Part shown: positions 21,941 to 32,522 of the stretch, in pieces
Position numbering within the stretch: the first letter of the stretch is position 1
Layout of the letters: the number at the start of each line of letters is the position of its first letter
DNA from: Lasiosphaeris hirsuta
Taxonomy: Eukaryota; Ascomycota; Sordariomycetes; Sordariales; Lasiosphaeriaceae
DNA length: 64,000 nt
NCBI GenBank assembly: GCA_030549175.1
Contig: JAUKUA010000002.1
Location: 3,968,001-4,032,000, forward strand
Direction: 5' to 3'
Made by a program: the position numbers and the translations under genes
The notes under the pieces: model-generated
Told to the model about the DNA's origin: nothing
Database searches by the model: none
The model's input: only the letters and a program-made list of their open reading frames with translations

Positions 21941-24900
21941 TCACCTAATCGCCAAGGTTGTTGTCATATCCCCGGGGTCCCTGTTTTCCCGCTGCTGCTG
22001 CTGCTGCTGCTGCTGTGGGTTGCGGCCGAGGACATAGTCCTTGTTCTCAATTGTCACGCTCTTGGTCATGTGGTTAACCTTGTACACGCCGACGAGGCGG
22101 GCGGCAAGCTCAAACATGTTGTTACGCAGCGAGATGACGATGAACTGGGCGTTCTTGGTGCGCTCCTTGATGTAGTTTGCTACGATGGACACCTAAACGA
22201 GATTTGTCAGTTATGTGCAACATGAAGTAAGGGGAACTGCGGGATGGCTCACATTCTTGAAATCCAGGGCGGCATCAATCTCGTCCATGACATACAGCGG
22301 CGTTGGCTTGTAGTGGTGGAGCGCAAACACCAGCGCCAGCGAACTGAGCGTCTTCTCACCACCTGACAGATTGCTGATGTTCTTCCACGACTTCTTGGGC
22401 GGCATCACGCTGAACAAGATACCCTCGCTAAACGGATCAAGCGAGTCAACTAGCTCCAGCTCCGCATTGCCGCCCATCGTGATCATCTGATACATCTCCT
22501 TGAGCCGTAGCGAGATGGTGCTGAAGCCTTCCATGAAGCCCTCGAGACGTAGTCGCCGCAGATCATCGCATCGCTTCTTGGCCGCGTCGCGCTGCCTGAC
22601 CGCCGTAGCGAGATCGGATGACCGTGCCGCATGCTCCTCAACACGCCGGCGGTACTCGGCTAGCACACCAAGATCGACATTGACGTTTTGGATCTTCTCC
22701 TCCAGCGCTGCGATCTCGCCCTTAAGCGTCTCCTTGTCCATGTCGGCAAGTTCATCCTTCGTGTATTGGGGCAGCGCGAGCGGGGCGGTCCGCCCGGGGC
22801 CCGTGATTGTCTGGTTGGCTGTCTCGTCTGCTTCTATCTCGGCTTGAAGTTGATCGTCGATTTCCATCTCATCTTCATCGACCTTCTCTGGCTGGGGAGA
22901 CTCAGCTGAGCTCCCGCCGCTCTCAAGATCCTTAATGTCTTGAAGAACCAGCTTTCCAAGCTTATCTTCCCAGTAACGCAATCGCTTTTGGTTTTCGGCA
23001 AAAACCTTTTGGTTCTCCTCGAGCTTGTTGCGCATCTCGATCTCGATAGCCCGTGTGGCATTGAGCTCGGCAGTCTTCTCGTCAAGCTCCGACTTGAGCT
23101 CGGCAAGTTCCTGCTTCTTGGCAGCCAAGCCCTCCTGAGCTTCCTCTACCCGAGATTTGAAGTCCTCAGCCTTGTCGCCTTGATTTTGGATCTCCTCCTC
23201 GAGCTTCTCAAAGTCGCGGATGGCAGCATCAAGCTCCTTAGAAGCCTTGGCGTGATCCTTTTCGAGTTTGACCTTTTGTTTCTCTGCCTTTGCCTTTCTC
23301 ACCTCGGCATTGGAAGTCTCCTCGTTCTGAGAGGCGACCTCCTCCTTGAGCGAGTCGACCTTCGCCCTCTGGGCGCGGAGCTTTTCGCCACCTACTTCCA
23401 TGATCTTGTCTTGCAGAACCTTGATCTCATCTTCGACGCTGGAGGTCTCTCCGTGGAGCTTTTCAACTTCCTTGTTCAGCTTCGCAATCTCCTTCTCCAA
23501 GGCAGAAACGCGACTGTCGTCAGATTTGGACGGTTGGTGCTCCTTGCTGAGCTCCTTGGTTCTGCGCTGGGCGTCGGCCAGGTTCCTTGCCGCACTATCC
23601 ACTTCGAGGTTGATCTTCTGCAGCTTAGTCTCAAGCTGGGGGATCTGATCCTTGACAACACGAAGACGGTTTTCGAGCTCTCGCTGGCGCTCCTGAAACT
23701 CGTTGAACCTTTGCTCAAGAGTATCCCGGTCCGCTTCGAGTTTGGAGACCTGGTCCTTGCTGGTCTCAGGGACTAGCTTTGAGGACATCAGGCCCTTCTT
23801 GACGGTGGAACCACCACCAGACATGGTACCAGACTTGTCGATGAGCTCACCGTCCACAGTGACCACCCGCCATCTTCTGGCGCCGTAGGCGATCCGATTT
23901 GCCTGGGCTAGATCCGTTGCTACCAGCGTATCTTGGAGGGCGTGGTGGAAGGCGGGGCGGAACCGGTCATCCTTGGCCTTGACAAGGTCAAAGAGGCGCG
24001 GTGCGTTCTCAGGAGTCTCAATCGGGGAGAGATCGCGGACTCTGAGCTTGTCGAGGCAGATGAACTGCCCACGCCCAAGGTTGGTCTTCCTCAGGTACTC
24101 GATGCACTGCTGACCAGCCTCAACAGTGTCCGTTACAAAGTTGTCCAGCGCGCCACATGCCGTCGAGATGGCTACGTCATAGCGCTGGTCGATAGTGCCG
24201 AGGTTACCTAGGCGACCATGGAAGCCATCAATACGGCCGGACTCCCTCATCCGCATCAAGGCAGCGAGAACATTGCCCTGGGTCTGAGTTTGAGACAAAC
24301 TCGAACGAGCCTCGTCAGCCTTTTGACGAGCATTTGAGAGCTGTGCGCGGATCTTAGGCTCGTCTTGTGCAAGCTTCTGGAGTTCAGCTTCCATCTTCAT
24401 TGCTTCCTTCTCCAAGCTCGCCTTCTCGGCCAGGCATTCCTTGGTTTCCTCTGCCTTGGCTTCCCGACTCTCCTCAATGGCAGCGATCTTTGCCTCAAGC
24501 TCCTCTAGCGCAACAGCACCGGCGTTCGCCTTCTCACGGAGAATAGTCAGCTCGCTCTCAGCCACGGCAATCGCCGACTGTTTTTGGTTGATTTTCTCAT
24601 TCCAGGGCTCAAGCGACTTTTGCTTTGCGGCGATTTGATCCGAGAATTGCTGCGTCTTGCCTTTCAGGCTGTCCCGAATTATTGTCAGCTCGGCCTCTTC
24701 ACTCTTGACTAGCTGCTCCAGGTCGGCGACCTCCTGGCTGCGGGTCTCGATTTCTTCGGTGCATTGCTCGATTGTCTCGTCTGCCTCAGCAGCTGAATTC
24801 TCAGCATTGCTAATAGTCTTTTCAAGCTTCTTTTTCTTGTCGGTCAAGAACTTGTGCTTCTCCTCGAACTTGACGCGCTCTTGGTCAAACTTAGTCATCT

Positions 24901-26458
24901 CCTTGATCAAAGCTTGCGTCTCCTTCTCTTCGGCCTCAAACTCCTTGCTGCCCTTGGAGAAGGCCTTTCCGAGCTGCTTGATGATCTGCTCGCCGCCATT
25001 GTGCTTTTCGACTTCTTCGTCGAGCTGCGCCTGCATCTGACCAATAGCCTCCTCTGTTACAGCGAGGTTATCGTCACATTCGCTGATGTAAAGTTGATAC
25101 AAGGCGGCCTGTTTCACCGTAAGCTCGTTCTCGTCCTTGATGAAAGCCAATGCCTTGTTCTTCTTGTCTTCGAGCCCGTTTCTCTCCTTCTCGACGTGCT
25201 GAACACGGCCGCTCTTCTCCATGCAGGTTTCATTGAGCGTCTCAACCTCGGTGGCCGACTCCTCGATTGGTGCCTTGTACTTGGATGTGCCGATGATGTC
25301 TTCGAGATACTCGAGAAGGCCATCCTCGTGCTCGTTACCAGCCTTTGGCTTCATTTGAGCAATGGACTCGACCTCACCTTGCAGGATCAGGAAACGCTTG
25401 TGGTCTAGATCTACGCCCCGGTCTCGAAGCAAGGTTGTCACAGTTGTGAAATTTGAGGATTTGCCGTTGATATAGTACTGGCTGGAGTTGTTCTTGAAGG
25501 CCTTTCGCGAGATTACAAGAGCCGAGCCAGGAATCACCTGGCTCCCTCCGCCGGGTAGATCCATGACTTCCTGGAAGTGCACGGAGACCTCGCAGAACTC
25601 AAGGTTTGGGTACTGGGCTGAGTTATGGATCAGGGCCGAAATCTTGCCCTGTCTCATCTTGCTGGCTCGGAAGCCAAAGACGAAGAGCAGCGAATCAATG
25701 ACGTTCGACTTGCCGGATCCGTTGGGACCAACAACCGACGAGAAAGATGAGTGGAAGGGGCCGACCTCCTGCCTCCCGGCATAACTCTTGAAGTTGGTGA
25801 GGATGAGATAGGTGATTACGATTCGTGCCTTCGGCCCTGTATCCTCGACCACTGGGATCGCCATGGTACGCGACTTCAACACGATATCCATGGGCCTCTC
25901 GAGAATTGTGTCCATGGCGTTGATGGGCTTGACGACGGCCTGCACCGTCTCGTCTACCGGCCGGCGCGGCGTATTTATGGTGGTCGTTGTGATATCGGAT
26001 AGGGGCGAGCCATGGATCTCTGAGGCCTCGGGCGAAACGGAGGGCTTTGGCGTTGGCAGGGGCGGCGGCTGCAAGTCAGGGGTCGCAGCCTTGGATGCTC
26101 GCGGCGCGACGCTCTTGCGCTTCCTTGGAGACGGCTTCTTGATCAGTTCTTCTTCTTCCTGGTCAGCAGGTCCAGCAGTCTGGTCAAGGCCGAAGATCTG
26201 GCTAGGTTCAAGGATCGACGCATCGGGAGCGATGCTCTTCTTAGGGCGACCACGTCGCTTGGGGGTGGCAGGGGCTTCTGCCGTGAGAGTTTTCCTCCGT
26301 CCTTGAGTCGAGCGGCGTGGACTTGCGGCCGGTGCAGGCGTGAAGTCGTCTTCGCTCTCTTCGGCCAGCTTCTGGGTCGCGTCTGCCATCTCCTCGTCTG
26401 AAGACTCAACAACCGCTGTGCGCCGGGTAGCGGCGCGGCGCGATGGGCGCGTCGACAT
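21941..26458 (-). CDS. SMC4: condensin SMC subunit SMC4 (Cut3)
   Basis: SMC4 pairs with SMC2 in condensin, the ATP-driven loop-extruding complex that compacts mitotic chromosomes. There are two exons, 26458-22253 and 22192-21941, with a 60-bp intron, giving 1485 residues. The N-terminal extension (about 200 residues) is basic, with PKRRGRPKK and PSPRKRKS, probably nuclear localisation signals. Walker A is GPNGSGKSN (about 244-252). A long coiled coil flanks a hinge at about 735-880 (GRIDGFHGRLGNLG, GTMSGGGS). The ABC signature LSGGEKTLSS is at about 1363 and Walker B LYVMDEIDAALD near 1390. SMC4 rather than SMC2 or SMC1 is indicated by the long N-terminus and SLLFVFGFRASKMRQGK after Walker A. 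The ATG at 26458 (MSTRPSRR) is preferred over the upstream in-frame extension. The last residues contain Q8 after LGRNP. It is divergent from the ELYS-like gene. Confidence 0.97.
21991..22015. repeat. CTG/CAG microsatellite encoding Q8 at the SMC4 C-terminus
   Basis: About eight consecutive CAG codons on the minus strand encode polyglutamine, 25 bases in total. It lies in the short tail beyond the SMC4 ATPase head. Confidence 0.9.
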
Positions 26459-26954
26459 GATTGCAAACTGTCGCAAGGGCAAGTGAAATTATCGTAAATC
26501 AGAATCAAAGGGCGGGCGCTGGGCTTAAATCGTGGCGAGGCGGCAAAACGTATGATTTTAGGGATGCGAAAATGCCTGGCGCGATGGAAATGCGCTTGGG
26601 TCGCAGTACGCCCCGCAGTTCTGTTGACATTGGCAGTTTGCAGTTTGTAAACAATCAGCCACGTCACATGCCACACTAAGCCACGGAGCACGATGCGCTT
26701 ACCACGTCGAGCCTAGCATCCCACGACATCCCGTGACTTACTCCACGGTAACTACATTGCCTCCATTGGCAACCCTGGTAAAGCGATACCGCCAAGCTTT
26801 TCGGGTCCAGTTGTTGATGCACTTAGCAAGCACTCCATGCAGAAGATCAGAGGAGAGACATCTTCGAACCAGGTGGGCATGAACAAACTCAGTTTGACCC
26901 GCAGCCACATCACGGAATTCCTGCGCCGTCGCAATCCAAGTTCAGGCTACAAAC
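26459..26954. promoter_or_regulatory. divergent SMC4 / ELYS-like promoter region
   Basis: This 496-bp space separates two head-to-head genes. A perfect forkhead-type GTAAACAA lies at 26647-26654, close to ACGTCACATG. GGCGCGA at about 26578-26584 resembles an MBF/E2F core. These are sequence matches only, with no evidence of binding. Confidence 0.45.
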
Positions 26955-27928
26955 ATGCTTGATTTTACCCAATTCCACGCCGCCTTCCCCACAGATGGAC
27001 CCCGGCCCTACGATCAAAATGGTGTGCGCGCCATTGAGACGTTCCGCAAGGCGTTTGACGGCGTCCTGTTCGTCGACCGCGTGCTGAAGGCGCTCAACAT
27101 TACCGACCCCAAGGCATACCCCCCAAAGGGCGACAATAGTCTGCGCAGCCTTCATCAGCAGGTCTGCGACAGCAAGGGTTCAGCACATCACAAGCTGTCG
27201 GTTCTCTACTACCTCCTGCTCGACTACGACGACGTTCGCGGTGCCCGCTCACAACTCGCCGAGGCCCTTGCCGAGGAATCAGCTTTGCCACGCAAGTACC
27301 AGATCCTTATGAGGGGTCTCTGGCACATGGACCGCAAGGAATTCAAGGTACGCGGTTCCGCCCCATCACTGTCCCTAATCCTACTCGTGTGACTAATACC
27401 GCTCGCCCGCAGTTCGCCCTCGAGCACCTCGCCCACCCGTCACTCCCCACCGAGTTTGCGGACGAAATCACAGTCGTGCTCGTCCGCCACGCCGAGGCCA
27501 ACGATTACAGCCTCCCCCTCGCCTATTTCCACTCAGCCCAACCCATCTTTAAGACATCGGAAGCCCTCGAGCTGCTCTTCGGCGCCCTAGCCCGCACGAG
27601 CGTCACTGAAGCCCTGTACTTCTCACGCGGCTACCCCGAGCACGCCCGCCAGTTGCTATTTGAGAGACTGGTAGCCTCTGTCCTCGACCACCCGGCGGCC
27701 GTCGGTCCCCGCGGTAAGGAGCTGGTGAGTCTGCCACTGGGCGGCGCCGAGGAGAAGTGGCTGCAGGAGTTTTTGACGATCGGCGAGGGCCGGAAGTCTA
27801 AGAATTCCCGGCTCGTTGCGCAGATGAGGCAAATCGTCACAGGAAGAGGACGAGGTCCGGCTGCGCTCAATGGCTTGGCGAGTGGACAGGGTTATAGCGA
27901 GTCAAGAGCAGCCAAGGTTGGCAGGTGA
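26955..27928 (+). CDS. ELYS-like nuclear pore assembly protein
   Basis: The protein has the ELYS-like alpha-helical domain found in the short fungal homologues, which link nuclear pore assembly to chromatin. Two exons, 26955-27347 and 27413-27928, flank a 65-bp intron with GACTAAT as branch point, giving 302 residues. Recognisable stretches are [32 protein letters not shown] and [17 protein letters not shown]. After the splice come [35 protein letters not shown] and [18 protein letters not shown]. The C-terminus is basic ([12 protein letters not shown]). It is head-to-head with SMC4, so the promoter is likely shared. Assignment rests on the helical repeat pattern and length; catalytic function is not expected. 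Confidence 0.8.
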
Positions 27929-28700
27929 AATTTGAGTTGGGTTGGCTAAACGGTGTAGATTGTGAGTGTGGTCACTCAACAGGTGTATGTATGGCTATCA
28001 TCGAAGGTGTTTGGGATTTGGGTTTTGATATCATAATGAGGAGGGAGTAAAACCGGCGGGGCTCACAGCTCGCCTTCGGGTTACACATAGGGACGGAGAG
28101 ACCACCGAAACAAACTGGCTTTGGGCTGGGAAAGGATGGGCGATAGTCCCGAGGCCTAAACACGACCCTGCCCAGGAAACCCAATGCTGTGTTTCTAGCT
28201 GAGGAGCGAGCGATGTATGTATGGTATCTTACGGTATCCCGCTTGGACGATACCCTCGAAAATACGGATTTCTTTTGCGCACGTAATATCCGTGGTCATC
28301 GACAACGGTAAATATACTGCTTTGTGTAACTACCCAGGAGTTCAAGTCAAATTAGCCTCTCTAAACTGAAGCTGGCCCTATAGACTCTACAAAAAAACGA
28401 TACTAACTCCGCCGTAACAAAACAAGGACAGGTTATCTCATTCACTTTACCAACTTACAGAGCTAGAGATGAATTGGAAATGACTCCACCAAGAGGAATT
28501 AAGAATAAACTCTAATATGACTACATTACAAACCGCTGAAAGCCCACATGTTAATTCCCCCTGGTGGTTAAAACCAAGTATCATACATGACCCTTTCCCT
28601 TGGGCTAAGCGCCGATATCAACTTCAACGAGCATATACCTTCAAAATGAACAACGGCATGGCGAGGCCGTATGTAAACCAAAATCCAAAAAGACCCTAGT
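27929..28700. other. AT-rich intergenic region
   Basis: This holds the 3' flank of the ELYS-like gene, then AT-rich sequence from about 28200 to 28700. A 60-codon frame at 28517-28699 is not recognised. The lower GC than the surroundings may reflect an old repeat. Confidence 0.45.
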
Positions 28701-28724
28701 ACATACGACCACACCTACTGGAAA
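28701..28724 (+). pseudogene. 5S rRNA 5'-end fragment
   Basis: The 24 bases beginning ACATACGACCACACC and ending CTGGAAA closely match the 5' end of filamentous-fungal 5S rRNA as I recall it. The match stops abruptly at 28724, and I find no internal control region or 3' half downstream. It ends three bases before an ATG at 28728. It is too short to be a functional 5S gene. Confidence 0.5.
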
Positions 28725-28828
28725 GCCATGGTCCTGTTTCTACATAAGTGGGGCCTTGGCCCACTATTAACCCTGACCCTTCTACTTTACGTTCACGTGC
28801 CACAGCAAATCAACCCCTCCTCCCAATG

Positions 28829-28955
28829 CCCTGCAACACCTGTTCCTTCCGTCATCAGCAAGCAAAGTACGCCTTACTCCTTGCAATCGCCCTGCAACAC
28901 ACCTGTTCCTTCCATCGCCAACAAGCAAAGCGAGCCTTACTCCTTGCAATTGCCC
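28829..28955. repeat. two tandem copies of a ~62-bp unit
   Basis: A segment starting CCCTGCAACACCTGTTCCTT is repeated next to itself with about 85-90% identity; the second copy has a 2-bp insertion (CAACACAC). Read in one frame the units give CNTPVPSIANKQSEPYSLQ-like repeats, but they lie upstream of the probable start codon of the nuclease-like gene. Confidence 0.7.
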
Positions 28956-29006
28956 TGGGTACACAACAACATTCTGTCTTCATTATCATCAAAGCCGTCC
29001 GCCCAT

Positions 29007-30264
29007 ATGGCCGACAAGCGAACAACCGCCCAGCTCGATCGGCTGACTCTCTACCCGGCAACACCTCCAGAGACAGCATCTCCCGACTCCCCCACACCAT
29101 CTGTGGGCTTGCCGGTCTCGCGCGTCGATAAGATCATCGCCGAAATCCACAATCGCATCGGTGGCCGAGTTGAGGTCGAAGAGGAGTGGTGGTGCATCAG
29201 CCTTAGCCGCGACGAGTTCAAGACTTTTGAGTCGCGCTTTGCAACCGAAGGGGATTACCGCTGGCCAAAGTAGGTTGCCTGTGTTACCCTTTGTTCAGCA
29301 TCGCATCAGCTAACCTCTGGTTAGGTACGACTACTTCCCTCAGCTCGCCAAGTTCGTCCTACGTATGGCGGGCATTGTCCACGAAGACACTATCGGAGGA
29401 TTCGAAACCCTAGTTACACGACAGCTATTTATTATCGAGCAGAGTAACGACCAAGTCGCAGCCGATTTCGCTCGGGGCATACGTGCAACACGAAGCCCCA
29501 AGATTGAGAGAGATGGTGGTTCCCATAACCCAGACGGGTCATTTAAGCATAAGGATGCGACAGAGCTTGGTGTCATTCTGGAGGTCTCACATTCACAAAA
29601 ACGCCAAGATTTGACGTTCCTCGCAGATGAGTACATCCTAGGTTCAAATGGGTTGACCCAGGCTGTCATCGGGATCGACCTTGAGTACCGGAAGAAGGGA
29701 AAAGAAGCAAGAGTTATGGTATGGCGACCAAACAAGACCAAGAAAGAGATCAGCACCAAGAAGACCTTTGAGGGTACTTTTCGGGATGTAGATGGGAATT
29801 TGGTCAATGGCAGACGGAACCTTCGGATTTGGTTAAAGGGTTTCGGTAACAAGCTTGATTGTCCTGGAATCCAAAAGGTCGGGGAGTCGATTACCATCTC
29901 CTTTGCTCAGTTATATGAGTTGGTACAGGAGAGCGAGGCTGATGATAGTCAGATACGGAAGCGGAGGCGGGGGATGAGGTTCTCGAAGGTAGAAGCAAGC
30001 GGCAAATGGTCCGCCCATCGCCGGAGAGACTCACAACCTCAGATGAGAAACGATTCGAGGCAGCCGAGGAAGAAGTCAAGAAGCAGCTCAGCGACCAGGA
30101 CGGAGACTATATATCCCAGAGTAGGATTATATCTTGCGCAGGTGGCGAAGATAGCGCTTGTAGAACCAATAGACCTCAGTACGCTTAGCCGTGATATTTT
30201 CCGGGCTTTATATCCCGTTTTCTGGGCTCCTGGGCTTCCCATCCGGCATACTTTGCACATATGA
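29007..30264 (+). CDS. PD-(D/E)XK nuclease-like fungal accessory protein, probably frameshifted
   Basis: Exon 1 is 29007-29269 and exon 2 runs from 29325, joined across a 55-bp intron with GCTAAC; the uninterrupted frame gives 400 residues. The core reads ARGIRATRSPKIE, NPDGSFKHKDATELG, VILEVSHSQKRQDL and FLADEYILGSNG, then VIGIDLEYRKKGKEARVMVW. A PD followed about 15 residues later by ExS after a hydrophobic strand, next to a conserved Q, resembles the PD-(D/E)XK nuclease fold (Uma2-like EVxS variant). This is inference; activity is unknown. It looks like a member of a multicopy Sordariales family whose N-terminus reads YPATPPETASP and RVEVEEEWWCISLS. The frame to 30264 ends in atypical sequence. 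The adjacent frame from 29949 reads EAEAGDEVLEGRSKRQ and ERLTTSDEKRFEAAEEEV to a stop at 30188, which fits an acidic tail much better. A small indel near 29940-29948 is therefore likely. An alternative ATG at 28728 would add a hydrophobic leader. Confidence 0.65.
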
Positions 30265-30398
30265 CCAGGACACATAGGTACAACAATACCAGCTTCACAA
30301 CGCACCGCGTCACATGTCCTACACCGCTGCTTGAACGACAATCCCATGGTTACGGACATCAACAAACAAGCTCAACAGCAAAAATCCAATCTCCAATA

Positions 30399-32522
30399 TC
30401 ACTCAACCTTAGGTTCCACCTCGGGATTTTGTACCAAACCCCTCAACACATCCACCTCCCTCTGCAAAGCTGTCAAATCCGCCAGTATATCCTTGGCCGC
30501 CGACGCATCCTCAGCACTCTGTCCGATTACCGGCCCTGGCTCCTCCGCCAGCGCCTCGCCAATTCCCAAGATCCTCGCCCCGTCCATACTTTCCTTCCGC
30601 CCCGTCCCGTCCAAGCTCCCTTTGCTACTCCCGCGCTGCCTAGAAGGTGGCGGTGGTGGTGGTGGAGCCAGTGGCGCCGTTTCCTTTCCACGATTTGACC
30701 GACGTGACGTTGCGTCTAGCGATGACACGCCTGTTGGCCTCTTCGTGCGGGTGGATGCGTTACGCGCAGGGGGCGGCGGTGGAGGAAGCAGTCGGGCGTG
30801 GGCGGGATGAATAGGGGGAGGGGTTGGCACGTCTGGAGAAGCGATTACGGGAGCGGTTGCGGCTGGTTCCACGGTAACGGCTTGCGTCGGTGCCTGTTTG
30901 GGTAATGGAGACAACTCGGCTGCATCGGAGGGGCTACGGTCACTGCTGTTTGATAGCATGCTGGAGAAACTGACGGCGGATGGTGAAGTGAAAGAGTTGG
31001 AGCCGCGAGGCGCATGACTTGGTCTCCTAGGTGGCGGCGGCGCAGGAGCCTGGAGGTTGACGCGGAGGCTAGAGGAACGTGAACGAGTCGAATCTTGCGA
31101 TGATCGTCGTAATTGAGCTTCTACGTCCTCCCCGAAAGACGTAGACGGTGGAGGATGGCCGGCAACCATGGAACTCTTGCTATCTGACCGCGCGTGCCCG
31201 TGAGGTTGCCGCCTCGGAGGTGGCGGTGGCTTTTTGGATGCTGGTGATGATGCAACTGTGTTTGTTGTTGAATGCGAAGCATTCGGCGGAGTTGGAGGTC
31301 TGGGAATAGGAAGGGTTTCTGCTGAGGCTTCTATTTCCGGCTCTGGAACTTTGCCCGCAGCCTCGCGGTCGAATATACTATCATGCTCATCCCATATCGG
31401 TGCCTGTTGTGGAGCCGGCGGTAGCGGCTTGTTTATTTCTAAAGGAGGAGAATTTTCCTGCGCAGATGGAGAGGCCAGAGGAGAGGTTGGCGCTCGCCCT
31501 GTCTGACTGGATAATGACGACGACGATGTTGGCCTAGCGCCGACGTCCGGTAATGAGCTATCCTTGCTCTTCAGCTCAACCTTGATGAGCTTCCCATGCC
31601 GTGAGCTCGGAGGTGGAGGCTTCTTTCTTAGAGTTGTTGGCGTTTGTGCCTTTGGTCGTGAACTGCCGATCAACCCGTGTCGGTCGTCATCGGCCTCAGG
31701 CTCAGAAATCTCATGAGATGTGCGTGGCGTATCCTGCACCGGCGGGTAGGTCGCATCGAATATAGATTGGCGTGAGATAGACGAGGTGTCCGTGGTACTG
31801 GCGCCATCACCTGGAGGTATGGTCAGATGCACGGCGGGGGGGGCCGATGCCGGGGCGGGCGCCAGCGTAGGAGTTGGAGTCGCCATTTGAGATACTCCCA
31901 ACCCGCCAGACTGGCCAGTCAGGAGCAGCCTCCTGAAGGCATTGACATCGAGCGTACCCCGTACTCCTGGTAGCGAGGCGCTGTTCTGTTCTGTCTGAGC
32001 CGCTCCCTGCTCTAGGTCCTGAAGCGTCTTTTGAAAAGGGTTTGGTGGTACTCGATGCAATAGCGTTGGCGGTGGTGGGGGAGATAATTCGTCGTCACTG
32101 TCCTCTACGTCCTCGTCAATGGCAGTACGGGCCGGCGGGTTAATGTTAAACGGGTCCAGCCGCTCGTCATCATCATCATCACTGCTGCTGCTCTCATCAT
32201 CGTCCCGGCCTCCCCGGGAATAATGATCCGGCACACCCGCAGACTCGGGGGATGATGGCGGGGGCGATTGGACGCGGACCTTCTTCACAACCTTCGGCTT
32301 CTGGAAGCTGGTTGCTGGCGGAGGGTTGGCCGGACGGGGAAGGACCTGTAGCTGTTCTCGAAACTGGGTGCTAGATGACAGGGTCGATATAGGGACAGAA
32401 GGTGAAGAGACGGCGGTGCCCTGGTAGGGGAACTCGGGGGCGGTGGAGAGGGGAGGAGCAGAAGGGCCCGGCCCTTTGCGTCGGAACGGGTTGTTGGAAC
32501 TGAGGGAGGATGGTTGGGCCAT
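30399..32522 (-). CDS. proline-rich NPF-motif protein, possibly endocytic/actin patch
   Basis: This is a single exon of 707 residues from ATG 32522. It is largely disordered, with many proline runs such as KKPPPPPRRQPHG and APAPPPPRRPSHAPR, which are typical SH3 or profilin ligands. NPF tripeptides lie at residues 11-13 and 161-163 (PPNPFQKTLQDLEQ), a usual EH-domain ligand. Other features are an acidic patch RDDDESSSSDDDDDE (about 106-120), a hydrophobic motif LDVNAFRRLLLTG at 191-203, and a short predicted coiled coil at the C-terminus (KDILADLTALQREVDVLRG). I do not recognise the family. The NPF plus poly-proline makeup suggests a scaffold in endocytosis or cortical actin, by inference only. 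It converges with the nuclease-like gene, with 134 bp between the stops. Confidence 0.75.
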   Translation of the reverse strand: MAQPSSLSSNNPFRRKGPGPSAPPLSTAPEFPYQGTAVSSPSVPISTLSSSTQFREQLQVLPRPANPPPATSFQKPKVVKKVRVQSPPPSSPESAGVPDHYSRGGRDDDESSSSDDDDDERLDPFNINPPARTAIDEDVEDSDDELSPPPPPTLLHRVPPNPFQKTLQDLEQGAAQTEQNSASLPGVRGTLDVNAFRRLLLTGQSGGLGVSQMATPTPTLAPAPASAPPAVHLTIPPGDGASTTDTSSISRQSIFDATYPPVQDTPRTSHEISEPEADDDRHGLIGSSRPKAQTPTTLRKKPPPPSSRHGKLIKVELKSKDSSLPDVGARPTSSSSLSSQTGRAPTSPLASPSAQENSPPLEINKPLPPAPQQAPIWDEHDSIFDREAAGKVPEPEIEASAETLPIPRPPTPPNASHSTTNTVASSPASKKPPPPPRRQPHGHARSDSKSSMVAGHPPPSTSFGEDVEAQLRRSSQDSTRSRSSSLRVNLQAPAPPPPRRPSHAPRGSNSFTSPSAVSFSSMLSNSSDRSPSDAAELSPLPKQAPTQAVTVEPAATAPVIASPDVPTPPPIHPAHARLLPPPPPPARNASTRTKRPTGVSSLDATSRRSNRGKETAPLAPPPPPPPSRQRGSSKGSLDGTGRKESMDGARILGIGEALAEEPGPVIGQSAEDASAAKDILADLTALQREVDVLRGLVQNPEVEPKVE

